In this document: one piece after another, positions 34,701-46,626 of the stretch
Position numbering within the stretch: position 1 is the stretch's first letter
How the letters are laid out: the number at the start of each line of letters is the position of its first letter
Source of the DNA: Juglans regia
Taxonomy: Eukaryota; Streptophyta; Magnoliopsida; Fagales; Juglandaceae
DNA: 64,000 nucleotides
NCBI RefSeq assembly: GCF_001411555.2
Contig: NC_049905.1
Coordinates: 19,024,097-19,088,096, forward strand
Reading direction: 5' to 3'
The notes under the pieces: model-generated
Seen by the model: only the letters and a program-made list of their open reading frames with translations
Databases searched by the model: none
What the model was told of the DNA's origin: nothing
Translations under genes and position numbers: made by a program

Positions 34701-37700
34701 TTTGTATTTTTTTATTTCCTTATTTTGGTTGGCGATCATCCCATTTGTTTTTGATAAGGAAAGTGATCATCTATAAATTTGTTGTACCTATTTATATGAT
34801 CTTTGATAAACTTTTAGTACCTGCAAATTATGGAAGCCTTTCCAAAAATGAGTGATTTCTATGTTGAATACTTGTAGAAGAAAAATATGACAAGTGCAGT
34901 TTGCAGTGGTTCACTTTGATTTGTGTTGGTCTTCTGGATCTCATTAGCAGTTCACTTTGATTTGCTTCTGATTTGTGTTCTAATTCTGGATATCATTATT
35001 ACAACATTTTTTCAACATCATTTAAGGCATCAATGTATATACAGTAACACTACTTTATATCCCTTGCATACCTTTCCTAAGTTTGGGCTTTGATATGCTG
35101 AAATGCTGTATATATCAACGCAAATCCATCATTCAAACTTCCTCTTAGAGCACAGAGCTAATATTGATTTTTGGTATGATATCTAAATGTCTTGTGCGAT
35201 TGAATACCGATGCGGTTGATCCTGTAGTGACATTTTGCAACATGTTCTGTGTTTTAAGATATTTGTATTACTTGCTATATTGTTTGATTCAAGTTTGTTA
35301 ATTATTTTGACATTTAATTGATTTTTTCCCTATATTCTATCGATTATATTTGGTTAGTACTATGGATTTTCTGCTAGTGATTAGTATACATGTGTGAAGT
35401 TGTGTGATAGCATTGTAATGTGAAACTTAGGCTTGATTGTGGAGCCTCCTTAGGTTTGGTTTGTAAAGATTATGGTGTTTCCATTCCCTTCCATGTTATA
35501 TAAAGTATAAAATTGACTGAGCTTGTTCCAAATGGTATTTTAAGTCATAGTTGGGTGCTTCGATATGGAATGTGTGGAGATAAAAAAGACCTGCAAAGGA
35601 GAAAGCGCTATTTTAGATCGACATACACATTGAGAGATGAAAGTTAGGAGAGCATATGGTTAGCTATTCAAGTAGTCTTCTTCGTAAATGATGGATACCA
35701 GGTGCGGTTTGTATTGACCAGTGCAATCGTGAGCACGTTAAGTATCCTGTATTGGGAGTACATTTCCAAGAATGAAACTTATGGGAATTGATGGAACTCC
35801 ACAAAGCTGGGGAGCATGTGGTTTGATTCAATGCAAAATGAAGAATCGTACTCAGGCTTGACATGTTGTGAACCTATGTTTTTAACCTTTCGTTGTTCTA
35901 TCATTTTTTAAACATTTATATAAAATGTTGAAACTTGACTATTTATGCTTTTTGGGTTATATATAAATAGGAATCTCTGAGAATTTTTCCGAAGAATCCA
36001 TAAATGTGGTGAAGTCATCGTTTTTATATAATTTGTTAACGGAGTATTATGTAAGAAACTAAAGCAACCTTATTTGAAGTCCAACCACATGCTTCATTTT
36101 GCAGCTAATGGCTTTCAAGTTTTCTAGCTGGGGGCATTGAAGTCAAACTACTTGTTTCTTCTTGGGGTGGAGTGTTTATTTGGGCACGCCATTTAGTGGG
36201 GATGATATAGGTGTTTCCGAGTTGGTTGGAGTTTTGGGGTGTAAGGTGCTCTGCCTACCTGGAGGTCTTTGGAGTTGGTGTTGGGTGCACTGTTCAACAC
36301 CCAAACAATGTGGAACACTTAATGGAAAGATGGAGTAAAGATTGGTTAGCTAGTGAAATTTGTACTGATCTTAGGGTGAGGATTATTCTTACTAAAACAC
36401 CTTATTTAGTTTTTCTATGTATTTCCTATATCTTCTTACAACATCTAACCACATTTCTAAGAAATGGCAAAAACGAAAAAGGGATCTTGTCGGAGTTGGG
36501 GTTGGTGAAGAGGTCCAATTTCACTTGGTGGATTGGAGTGGCGTGTGTAGGCTTATCGTGTGCAGCAGTTTGTGGAAGTGCAAAAGATGAGAATGTTCAG
36601 CTAAGTTATGTTTAGAAATTGGCTTTGGACATATAACGAGAAGGGGGACCAATTTGGAGGTATTGTGAGGACAAAGAGTGACTTTTGGAGAAATTTTATT
36701 GGACTGTAGCACTAGTAAGAAGGCATGATTGATGCAGCCTAAGCAAGATCATCAGAAAGGATTAGGAGCTGTCTGATTTTACCTAAGTTTGTTGCGTTTG
36801 GAGGAACCTGTAGTTAGAGCATGGGATTAGAAATTAAGTGGGCATTTCGAGACTGGAAGGTTATAAATTGTGGACTCCTTATTTGAGTTGTTTCAACTTA
36901 GTTTTGCTAGGAAAATGGCTTTGATGTACAGTGAGAGAGAGAGAGAGGGGGGGCACTTTGGAGGTATTGTAAGGGGAGTGACTTTTGGAGAATTGTTATT
37001 GTACTGTAGCACTTGTGAGAAGGCCATTTGATGGGGAGCAGCTTTTGCACAATTGAGGTATTGTGACATGCCCGCACCAATTCATATCGGATGTGTCTGC
37101 AGCAGATTGAAATTTCATTTTGAAGTATCCTTTCTTCCAGAGGTTATTTGGCTTGAACTAAGTAATCAGAACTTTGATGGAGGAGCATTTCTTGTTTAAC
37201 AAGTGCAAAGGTTTATATTTAAAATATTGTAAGAATGACTTCACTATTTTGGGCAATCTCCCGTCTTAATTTTCTGTATTTTCTAGGTTGGTTATATTTT
37301 TTAGTGCAATATTTAAGAGGATTTCTTGTACACTTCCTGTTTACTTTTAAGCATCCATCCTTAATTCTATTAAATATTTTTTCTACTGATATCAAACGAA
37401 AAGCCTGCAATATCCAGTATGAGTGTTGTGGAAGCGATTTGATATGCATATAATGTGTATGTTTCATAAATGCACATGATGTTGCTTAAATGGACTGGCC
37501 ACTTTTAAATAATTCTTTATTAATTGAATGTTACTTATTAGGTCAAACAGGGATATCATTAAATTTGGTTTGAAAATTGTTGGATGTTTGATAGCAGAAT
37601 AATTATTCAAAGTTGCGTCTGCCTGGCTGAGTTTGTGTGATTGATTGGCTTATGTGTTGGTTTATTGCGTAGTTTGATCAGGTCCGAGACATGATTTGTG

Positions 37701-40700
37701 CTTGCATTTTCTTCTCTTAGGTTGCCAAACATCGGAAACCCAGAAAGATAACTTTACACTGGGTCCGCTATACATGTGGTGCAGTTGGCCTCTCCATTTG
37801 TTCTTTTTGGGTCCTACAGCATAGTAGTTTGATGGGAAGTCCTGACATTGACAACTGGATTCGTGAAGCAAGGGACTCGACTTTTAGCTTTTTCAAAGAT
37901 CATGTAGAGCAACCGGTACGTTCGTACTTGCTGTATTTTACTATGTTGCTTTCAAAGTAGCAGTTACATGTATGTGACTTACTTTTGTTTTCATGAACTT
38001 CCAAAATTAGATTTAAGGTGTTCATTCATTAATAGGTGACAGATTCATAGGCAGAGGAAAGGAATACAAAGGTCCAGCCCTAGCAAAAATGTCCCATGGT
38101 GAAATGATACCCCTCACTAAAACAGAACTTCCCACTGCCAAATAACGGAATATTTTCATGATTCTTGCATGATTTTCTTGTATCTTTTCCTATCTCTAGA
38201 TATGTGTCTCTCTTTTATACAACTGGTGTACTTGGATTAACCATTCCAAACTTTGTAATGAAATCTTGGTTCTTATAAAAAAATAGTGGAACATTTATCA
38301 CATAAGGTGTTGGGCAGTTATTGAAAAACGATGGTGTCGATTAAAAAGTATTATTATTTCGTCTTTACTAGTCACAACAGTGGCTGTTGAAGGGGTTTCA
38401 GAAATGAATATAGTCAAAATCAATTGTGCAACCGGTGGGGATCAGTAATTGAATGATATTCTAGTTATATATTTGGAGCAAGATAAATCCAACTCCATTG
38501 GCTGTGGGGAAATTGCAACAATTTCAAAACAGAAAAAATCATTGAGGATGACTGAATAAATTATCATCGTTTGCTCAAGCTCCACCCATCCTATATAACA
38601 TGGTGCAGTTCTTTAATTCAGAATTGAATATATATATATATATATATATATTTTTATAAGTATTCATAATTGAATATTTTTACTTAATGCTTGCATAATT
38701 TTTTAAATCCGTAATGCATGCTAGTTAGTTAGGCTTTCTTATTGACTTTTTTGTACTCATTGAAGTTGAATCCTTGCTCCATAATTGAATAGGTGATAAA
38801 TTGAGCTTACTGTTCTTCTTTAGACCCTCATTTTGGGACAGAAGGTGTATATCTGTCCAATTTTGTTGCTATCAGTTCTCTTTTGTTTATTCTTTGTGCA
38901 TTACATTGTTTATATATCTATGGGGTTTGAAATTCTCAATGCTTAACTCAAATCTTTTTACAGCTTCGGTCTATTAGAGATGAACTTTTTGATACATTCA
39001 GGAAGAGGCACAAAGGTGTCATGGAGCCTGAAGAGGTGCAGTTAACTTCTAATTCCTTGCGCAGGTTATTGCTTCTATTTCCACATTGTTAACCTTTTCC
39101 CATCATGCACATATAACATTTACCTCAGTGATGTCCGTAAAAAAAATTACCTCAGTGATGTCTCAAAAGGGGTTTGGTAAACAGTGATTTTATTGAGAAC
39201 CTATAAGTGCGTGCTCCCACTTTAGTATGTACGGCGTTGCATCAAACTTCAATGTTTTTCCATAAAGTGTCCAATAAAAAATTGACGTTTTGTAGAGAAA
39301 ATATTGAATGACTTTGATCCTTTCTAAAGAAGTAAATTTCTATACTTGATATAAGTTGTCCCATTTATCTTTTTGTCCATCAAATTATACGTATTTTTTA
39401 GCTGAACTTTCCTTCATCATGGAGTGCTAGGGGGATTGCATTTATAGTTGATATATGATTTTGCAGTGAACATAATTTGGGTTTCTTAGATAATGTTTTA
39501 CTCTAACCTTCACACATTTATCTCTTTTCTTGCAGAATGCTGTTGACATTCGGTGAGCAGACCAAAGGTCAAAAGTTCCCAGAGAATGCATCAGATCAGG
39601 AATTGCTGGAAATAGTGATGGAAAGGTGGTTGTCTTGCAGTGCTTGCTTATTTTAGTTACTTTCTAACTGTATTTTCTATTAGGTGCTTCAATATGATTG
39701 GAGAACTGTAGAAGAGAATAGTTTTGTCCTACTTGCCATTTTGAGGTTCCATTTATTTGCAATGGATTTTTTTCTTGAAACATCTTTCATTTGTTTCAGT
39801 ATTGAATAAAATGAAAAATAGAAAAAAATGTTTGGGATAAGGTTGTATTTGGGAAATTTACTTAGAAAATAGCTATAATGCTTTTAATAGTAGATATTTT
39901 GTGTAAATGACTGTGCCTAACTCATTAGTTATAGGTTCAAATGCATACAATGAAAGAACCCAATTCATGAAACAGAACCCAGGACAACACATGGACTCGC
40001 TTTAGTACCAGTTTCCCACTCCGAAACGGCCGATGGAGCTTTTGGAAAGGGTATTTCAAATATTGGTGCACCTCCATTCACAGTTGTGCAAGATATTGTG
40101 GTAATGGACTAATGCTGTATATGTAAGCGGGGTGGAGAAGGCATTGGTCATCTTTTGCTACACTACAAGGTGGCTCAAGAGTCTAGACTTGTGTGCACCA
40201 ATGTTCTTTACATTTCGGATTGTGTGGGTCTTAAGAGCCATTATATTCAATACTCTTTATCCTTGGATGGCAGCACATGGTAGCTTCCGCTCATGCTTTC
40301 TAGAGTTCTTAGAATTGTGTTCTTTTTCTTCATCCTGCTAGTTGGATGTCTACTACTGCATACTTCCTGTGTACTAGAGTTGCAGCCCTTTGCGTTTTGA
40401 ATAAACTTAAAAAAAAAAAGGTTCAAAGGCATCCCTGTTTTTACTTGCAACTTCTTGGCCTTGTATATCAATCATTGTTAGCACATAATATGTGTTCAGT
40501 ATAGGCTATATTGCAAATGAAGAAATATGGCTATCTTATGTCTATCTGATAAGTATCCGCAATAGATATTTAAGGTGTCCATAGGATATGTATTTGGATA
40601 TCAATTTTTGTATATTTGGATATCAATTTTTGTATTGGATATTGTTTAGATACGGTAGATATGACATGGAGACCGTGACATTTGTGGTTAACTACTGGTA

Positions 40701-43700
40701 GGTGAAGTTTTGGACAGTTGCATGTATGCATATGAAAAAGAATTTTGTGATGAGGGAGAAGATCCTTGTTACCGCTTTCTGTCTAGACTCTTAAGATAAT
40801 TGGTGAGTTTGTGGACCATCTCACTTTCCAGTTGCTAAGGCGTGTTGGCCCTTTCTTGTGTTGCCTTTTTCATGGTAAAGGGCATGTCTAATTTGGATAG
40901 ATTTTTATTGACAAGTAATTGATATTTTTTTAAAGTACCATCCCATATGGCCCACATACCTCATTGGAATATCGCCCATCCTGAGCATAGCCAAATTTTG
41001 CATCCATCATGGCTTTCCACAAGGGCTCCCTTTCATGCTGGTATCGCTAGAGCCATTTCCCTCAAAGGGCCAGGTTGAACAAAAGGTCCTGATACTTGGG
41101 TTTAATATCGTGTTCATGTTAGGCGTTTGGCTTGTATAGAACTGCAAAAGCTTAAAGAGCCTTTCTGTCAGTTCTAATGCAAAGCATGGGACATATGGAT
41201 AGATGTAGGATTTTTTTTAATGGAGCTGGAACTCCAGTTCGTTAGTTTAAGTTGCCATTGTTTCAGATACTGTGTTCTTGGTTGGCAAGTGCTTTTCCAT
41301 CCTCGTTCTGTCTTCCTTTTGGGGTTTCTAGACTTCCTTACTTTTAGACATCAATCAGCCTTTTGGTTCTTTATATTTAGGAACTAGGGCTTTGACACTC
41401 AGATACTTTTAGTCTTTTACAAATATGCATTAGGTGCACGCATCTTGTGAGTATATCCAGTTTACTCTTGATTTGTTTTCAGTTGACCTTGCAACATTAC
41501 TCAAATGGATAAATTCAAGCCTATCATTGCGTAGGCTTAGCTGTGACAGTTTCAGCCTGAAGCTTGCTCAATTGTGCCAAATTTATAATTTGATTCTTTC
41601 AAGCTAGATGGCAAGTGCTGATAACTTACAGGAAATATTACTGGATATTTATAACTTTAACGGTGCCAGAAACAGTGAAAAATAACTAAGAATTATACTT
41701 GATCATAGAGAATTGTGCTACATATGGAATGCCTCTAGATTATCCTACTTGTATAAAAAAAATGTCTATATTATCCTAGGGTAAAGAGATTTACTTGAAA
41801 TAACAAATACCTATGTATTCTCTAATATCTTGACCGCTGCATTCTCTAATAAAAAATACCAGTCCATTCATGACAAGGTAATTCAGCATTGTAACAAGAA
41901 TACAGGGATGTTCATTGATTTCTTGGATGTAGGTATGAAAAGGAACTTGCACATCCCATTCAGAACCTTCTTAATGGAGAGCTTGCTCGTGCTTTGCTTA
42001 TCCAGGTAATATATGCAATCATTGATATGTACTTGTTTAGGCATTTAATGTAAACTTACGAATGTTTTGTTCCATCGCAGGTTCAAAAGCTGAAACTGGA
42101 TATTGAGACGTGAGTGTTATTAATCGGTATCCTTGGGTTGCTATCCAATTTTATTGACAAACTAGTTTGTCTTATTTTTTCTATTTCTGAAATTATTTTT
42201 TTGAACAGGGCAATGCTTGAGCTGGACCAGATTCTTAAGGCGAATGAGATCAACTTTGCTATTCTAGCTGCTTTACCAGCATTCTTCCTCTCTCTTATTT
42301 TGCTCATGGTAGTGCGTGCATGGTTTAAACAGGTAGGAAGACTGTAGATCTCCTCTGTTGTTTTTAGAGGATATTTTCATGAGTGAGATGTATATTTGCC
42401 TGTCTATGCATGCAGCGTTTGATGCAGTTCATTGCACTGTTCCAATTAAGGTCCCGTCTACAGTGACGTGGGCCAACATCCATGCTTGTTTCCTTGAGTA
42501 GATGGAATCATTTATTCATTTTTCCCTTGCTGATATAAACTACTTCATGAGTCGTATAATTTCCATATCAAGGTTTTCTGTCACCGTTTGAGACATTTCT
42601 CCCTGCAGTCTTTTTTCTACCCCAGAAAATCATAATTTATTTATGGCCAATTTCTATTACTGTTGGAAGGTACTCTACTTCATGATTCCTTGAATGAGAT
42701 ACACTAGTTCATTGCCTGTGGTTCCCATCACAAACTTATCATAGCAATCTATCTGTAGTTATGCTGAGATTAAATTTAGCTTGAAGTTTGTCATTGATAT
42801 TCAAAAACAGTTGGTTTCCTTTTTTTAATAGGTTATTGGAGCCAACTGTTCACTCACCAAATTCCTTTTATATCAATAAAATTTTACTTTTACCTATTAA
42901 AAAAAAAAAAAAAAAAAACTGTTCACTCACCAAATTAGTCTCTCTTCTCTTTTAATCTCTTTTAACCTCCTTGGAGCCAGTTCCCTCCCCCCACCCCCTC
43001 TTTCCTCTTTTCTATTGTCTCGTTGTCTTCAGTGGGAGAGTGCTGTAATGTAGTTTATATGCTACCACTTTCAACATCAGCTCATGCTTATAGCAGCCAA
43101 TCATCCGTTACTGACTGATGATTTTTAAAATAGAAATTTCTAAAAACTCATAATTTTTATGTCTATTATTATATTTTTTTTTATCTAAATTACACTCTCC
43201 CCAAGATTTGAAAAATATAACCTTATACTACAGAACAGTTACTATTGTTCTTTGGGATTGGTAGGAAGCTTGGGATTGCCAGTTTTGGTAACAAGATTAT
43301 ATGCACTGGAACAGTCAGGAATTATGATTAAAGATGTGTAGTTTTGAACAGATTCATTTTAGTGTTTTGTTCTGATTTAAAGAACAATAATGCTTCTGCA
43401 TCCAATCACATCTTGGCCCAAAACACACGCTCATAGACTGAGGCATGTTGCTATGAAACACGGAGCTATCAATCCATTGAATTTTTGGGCATCCAGTGAA
43501 GGATGATATTCCATTATAGAGGCCTGTATGGACATCACTGAAAGAGATTGAATTTTTCCGTTCACCTTTTGATGGAGTAACCTTCACTACCCACTGCGAG
43601 GAGTTATCAATCCTTTCTAAGTTCCGTTATCACTACAATTAGTTTTCTTTTCCTTCCCTCCCTGTTTAAGGCATAGCCTTATCTCAATTTTCGCTTTTGT

Positions 43701-45059
43701 AAAACAGGATACCAGAGCAGAAGGAAGGGGTAGAATGGCTCGGCTCCAACGGAGACTACTTATTGTGGAGGTTGAGAAAAGGATTATGCAATTCCAAACT
43801 TATGTTGACCAAAATCAGGTAAGAAGTTAAATCAATTGTCAATTTTTATCGAAAGAATATTTTCCTTTAATGAGTGGCTACTTGCTTGTGTTTGTTTTAC
43901 TTTTTCGGTATTAGAAAGAGCTAAGCCCATAGAAGCCATAAAATCATGAATTCAGGTTTGCAATGTTCCATTGCATATTATTAGTATGGATAGGACTTTC
44001 TGCAATTTCATGTCAGTCTATATGAATTTTATGCATTCCTCAAGTAACATCCTGAATTAAACCTTCTCTTAAAGCCACAGTTTTGATGATAGGCAATGAA
44101 AACTTTCCTTTTCAACTTTTAATGAGCACTACTATAGGCTGTCTTCTATCTCCCTGAATTACCACTCCCACTCGCAAGTTGTTAGATTGAATTAACACCC
44201 TTTGCACTCATTCTCCGCTCGAGGAAATTTCTGCTAATATCTTAATATTTAATGCCACACTGTCTCGTATGATTGGGTGGTAAGCATGATGTAGATTGGG
44301 GACAAGTTTACTAATGACAGAATTGTCTTAATATTTGGATAGAGTGTTCTATAGGATCTCTTTTTTTCCTAGACTGGCTTACTTTTGGTGGTGCACTGTC
44401 ATAACTCTGGTGTTTTATGGTCCTACTTCGCAACCACCATCAGTCACAGCAATACATGCAAGGACACATGGCTTCCATATACAATTGGGTTCTCTGGCAG
44501 AAATCTTCAACATCATCATTTACCTTCTATCTTATTGTGTGGCCAGATCTCATCATAAGAAATTGAAAAGGGAACTGAAAAATAATTTACCGGATATATA
44601 TTGTTTTAGAGTACGGCAAAAGTTCCAAGCATTCAGTTGCATGTTATCGAGTATTTTGATCCAATTTCATAACTGGTATTTGACAATTATTGTTCCCAGG
44701 TTCTTGTGTACTTGAACTTATCAAAAAAAAAAGAAGGTTCTTGTGTACTTGAATGAATGACAAGTTTTTGGGCTACTTCCATCATTATTTGCGAATTAAG
44801 AAGATAATAAAATGTTACTTACTTCAATAATAAACACCACTCCTGGTTTATAATCGAAAAAAATCCTCACGTCATGTACTTTTCAGGAAAAGGATGCACA
44901 GTGCATGTTTGGACTGATGTTATACAGTCTTGATCGCCTATATCGTGCTGTTGAGAGGCATGCAAAAGCAACCGGGGAATGGCAGTGGTCAGTTTTATTT
45001 TGGCTGTTTTTGTGTTTCGGTTCCTTCTTAAATACATGTGTGCTTGCATGTGTGCATGA

Positions 45060-45099
<40 letters not shown>

Positions 45100-45265
45100 T
45101 TTGAATTTAGACGCAGAGTTAACCAGTAATGCTATTTTGAACAGTTTGAGACAGGATATTATTGATCTGGGAAAGCCTGGCCTTCAAACTACTTATAAGC
45201 TCTTGGTGACCTCACGCATGGAGCGGATTTATGACTGCTTGCTTCCGGCATTCAAACGACAATAG
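22705..45265 (+). CDS. DGS1: DGS1 (DGD1 SUPPRESSOR 1; NCA2-family mitochondrial membrane protein)
   Basis: Exons by splice sites and frame: 22705-22931, 31010-31124, 31227-31430, 34102-34239, 34434-34595, 37721-37915, 38964-39064, 39536-39625, 41933-42005, 42081-42109, 42209-42332, 43708-43818, 44887-44987, 45145-45265. They sum to 1791 nt, 596 codons with all phases matching; Arabidopsis DGS1 is of similar length. Diagnostic blocks: [16 protein letters not shown] (exon 2), [12 protein letters not shown] and EGSSMQHL (3), [16 protein letters not shown] (4), [18 protein letters not shown] (5), [19 protein letters not shown] (7), [12 protein letters not shown] (8), [20 protein letters not shown] (11). 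Hydrophobic segments lie in exon 6 and exon 11. The family sits in the mitochondrial outer membrane; DGS1 is linked to galactolipid balance, lipid trafficking and contact-site (MICOS) complexes. Introns 1, 3, 5, 8 and 12 contain transposon debris. Codon 557, spanning the 13/14 junction, encodes Cys where I recall Trp in Arabidopsis. Confidence 0.93.
23214..25987 (-). mobile_element. LTR-like insertion in DGS1 intron 1
   Basis: A 2774-bp non-coding insert is flanked by the 5-bp duplication GGTTG (23209-23213 and 25988-25992) and begins TGTAACGCCCG, a common plant LTR terminus. Copy A has the empty site (about 2253-2262). The far end is TATTATA, not the expected CA. On the minus strand a CTTGGTATCACAGGGC motif (25176-25191) resembles a tRNA-Met primer site, suggesting minus orientation, but no paired LTRs were found. 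It may be a solo LTR or an internally decayed non-coding LTR element. It contains a minisatellite (23875-24086) and a GAGAGGGAGGGAGG tract. Confidence 0.6.
23875..24086. repeat. Minisatellite, about 30-bp unit, seven degenerate copies
   Basis: Units follow the pattern CCACTATTATACCCGTGGC then GGGCCATAT and similar. Read in reverse complement, the core GACCCCATCACGGGTATAAT resembles the 31-bp repeat at 54709-54823. Confidence 0.75.
26019..26741 (+). pseudogene. LINE ORF1 C-terminal part
   Basis: An open frame of 240 codons, rich in Gly, Ser and Pro, precedes ORF2 in the LINE and ends at a TAG. Its start lies beyond the 5' truncation point, so the N-terminal region and any RNA-binding fold are missing. 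It would have been the RNA-chaperone-like ORF1 protein. Identification rests on position more than on recognised motifs. Confidence 0.6.
27035..30480 (+). pseudogene. LINE ORF2 (endonuclease, reverse transcriptase, zf-RVT), broken
   Basis: Starts [14 protein letters not shown], the usual plant L1 ORF2 opening. Endonuclease motifs: LQETK, GGDFNV, SRLDRFL, SDHFP (27035-27730). Reverse transcriptase motifs: [66 protein letters not shown] and the catalytic FADD (about 29068). The zinc-binding zf-RVT block lies near 30150-30340 ([18 protein letters not shown]). Lesions: TGA at 27242 and TAA at 27257, loss of frame near 27990, a shift near 28400, another near 29300, stops near 29595 and 29806, and a shift near 30150. 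It is immobile unless helped in trans. Confidence 0.92.
31500..32075 (-). mobile_element. Antisense LINE reverse-transcriptase fragment in DGS1 intron 3
   Basis: On the minus strand, the block around 31960-32030 reads [20 protein letters not shown], and 31719-31910 reads [20 protein letters not shown] then [14 protein letters not shown], both L1 reverse-transcriptase thumb-region motifs. Stops and gaps show it is dead. Ends and target duplication were not found. Confidence 0.75.
32483..32690. repeat. Long foldback MITE in DGS1 intron 3
   Basis: Outer arms pair GCCACAAAGAGATCCCATAG with the inverted TGTGGAATCTCTTTGTGGC over about 55 bp. An inner hairpin pairs GTAAATCTACTTT with AAAGTAGATCT around TATTGT. 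Nearly the whole 200 bp can fold into one imperfect hairpin, the shape of a MITE-derived small-RNA precursor. Confidence 0.75.
33476..33548 (+). mobile_element. 73-bp LINE tail in DGS1 intron 3
   Basis: The piece reads GTGTACTTGGGCTATACC to TTGATTACCTATCAAAAAGG, matching the 3' UTR of the LINE at 30560-30630. CATTAAATT occurs on both sides (33467-33475, 33549-33557) as a probable target duplication. Confidence 0.7.
33797..33843 (-). mobile_element. 47-bp inverted LINE tail in DGS1 intron 3
   Basis: TTTTTTTGATAGGTAATCAA is the complement of the LINE terminus TTGATTACCTATC(A)n. The flanks share CTCAGAATA (33788-33796 and 33846-33854), with one mismatch just outside. Confidence 0.6.
36647..37030 (+). 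repeat. Direct repeat of about 80 bp in DGS1 intron 5
   Basis: 36651-36726 and 36950-37029 share TTTGGAGGTATTGT, GAGTGACTTTTGGAGAA, ACTGTAGCACT and GAGAAGGC-type blocks in the same order, about 300 bp apart. A (GA)n run precedes the second copy. The rest of intron 5 (34596-37720) shows no recognisable gene. Confidence 0.65.
38190..38286 (+). mobile_element. Possible retroposon tail in DGS1 intron 6
   Basis: GGTGTACTTGGATTAACC followed by TGTAATGAAATCTTGGTTC and TTATAAAAAAA resembles the end of a LINE 3' UTR of another subfamily. No target duplication was found. Confidence 0.4.
39947..40418 (+). mobile_element. 472-bp truncated LINE in DGS1 intron 8
   Basis: The insert ends in AATAAACTTAAAAAAAAAAA and is flanked by AGGTTCAAATGCAT (39933-39946) and AGGTTCAAAGGCAT (40419-40432), one mismatch in 14. 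A short stretch around 40115-40165 reads CCICK/CMCKRGGEG-like then HLLLHY, the zf-RVT end of an L1 ORF2. Confidence 0.8.
42864..42916 (+). mobile_element. 53-bp LINE tail with 20-bp target duplication (DGS1 intron 11)
   Basis: AACTGTTCACTCACCAAATT occurs exactly at 42844-42863 and 42917-42936. Between them lie only a piece reading ATCAATAAAATTTTAC and TTTTACCTATTA, and a poly(A) tract. The tail matches the plant LINE terminus. Confidence 0.88.
44717..44734 (+). mobile_element. 18-bp retroposed tail with 19-bp target duplication (DGS1 intron 12)
   Basis: AGGTTCTTGTGTACTTGAA occurs exactly at 44698-44716 and 44735-44753. The insert is only CTTATC followed by A residues and GA, as if target-primed reverse transcription stopped almost immediately after the poly(A). 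Confidence 0.75.
45059..45099. repeat. (AT)n(AG)n compound microsatellite in DGS1 intron 13
   Basis: An AT dinucleotide run passes directly into an AG run, 46 bp upstream of the last exon; slippage here could alter the acceptor's pyrimidine tract. Confidence 0.85.
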
Positions 45266-46570
45266 TACTTCCATCTTTCTTCCTCCCTCCCCCCTTCACT
45301 TTCCCCCAATCTTTTTGCATTATAAATTGCTGCATCACAATTTTTGGGATGGTAATTTTGCTTCAGAGATTTTTTGCATTTGTTTCATCCAATTTTTCCT
45401 TCTTTCATTTTCATCATGTGAAATTTAGGAAGACTCTAGTCTGGGACCTCTCTTCCAGAAAATAAAAATAACTTTGCTTGGATTATGGTTATAGCACATG
45501 ATGTGTGCTTGGGGGAAGCTGAAGTTATATATGTTGCTTCTCCTTTTTTTGTATTCTGATATTTGAGAGAGAACTTGAGAGGCTGTTCAAACATATTATA
45601 CCCCTCAAAGATGGTTTTTTTTTCATTTTCAGAGTGAACTCCAGATAAATTGAAAGTGTAGTAGTCATGATCCATATCTTCTATATACGCAATGTTACAG
45701 CATCGACATAGTTCATGTGTATTATTAAGTATGTAATGCAGAATGAGGGAGAACATAAAGCATTTGCCTTGTTGTCATTGATTATGTTTATTAGTTGACC
45801 AAATGACATGTTCTCTTCCACAGTTTTAAAATTGAACATGGAGAAAGTCTTGTAGTAGCCGTTAACAAAAAGGATTGACACCAGGATCTTAATATCCAAA
45901 TTACTTGGGGCTGATTTAGGAACACAATTGTTTTTAGATATTCACAAATTATTTACTACTATTTCACTACTATTTACAAACTATTTTACTACTAGTCAGA
46001 TGATCTAAGATATTCTTAGCTTCCAAACAGGGCCTTAATCTCCATGATCTCAACACAACCAAATATGTTTAGGGTTAGTCTATATATAGTTTCCAAATGA
46101 GGACTGCTTATGCAAGCATATATAGTTATGTTTTAAAAAATTTTAAAATTATAATAATATCTCTTTTAAAATGATTTTTTTTTCCTTTTATCCCAATTCA
46201 TTAATAGGATTGTACATGCAGTCCTTCATTTAGGACTGCAAATAGAATTTTTCAACAAAAGTGTCTACGACTTAAAAAAATAATAAATGAGGTATATAAT
46301 AAAGTTATACAGGATCGCAAGAAAAAATTGAGCCCATTAAATAGGGGTTTCTTTCGGTAACAATTCTATAGAAATTAGGGATTTTTTTTTTTCCCTCTCT
46401 TGCGGTGGCCATTTTTAGTGGGTATTTTGGATCTATTGTGCAACATCACCTTTAGCAACGTGAGATGTGTTGCTCCTTTTCAGTGCCAGGTAGTAGTGTA
46501 TGCCTTATTCTATTTGTAAGTTGATGTGGAGACACATCCTGCATGTTACTAATAAGAGCATGTTATTGCA

Positions 46571-46625
<55 letters not shown>
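46571..46625. repeat. (AAT)n microsatellite
   Basis: About 18 AAT/ATA trinucleotides in an unbroken run. Confidence 0.95.

Positions 46626-46626
<1 letters not shown>

Noticed and set aside
36211..36615. 134-codon frame in DGS1 intron 5
   Set aside because: Intronic, no recognised motif, and flanked by correctly spliced DGS1 exons.
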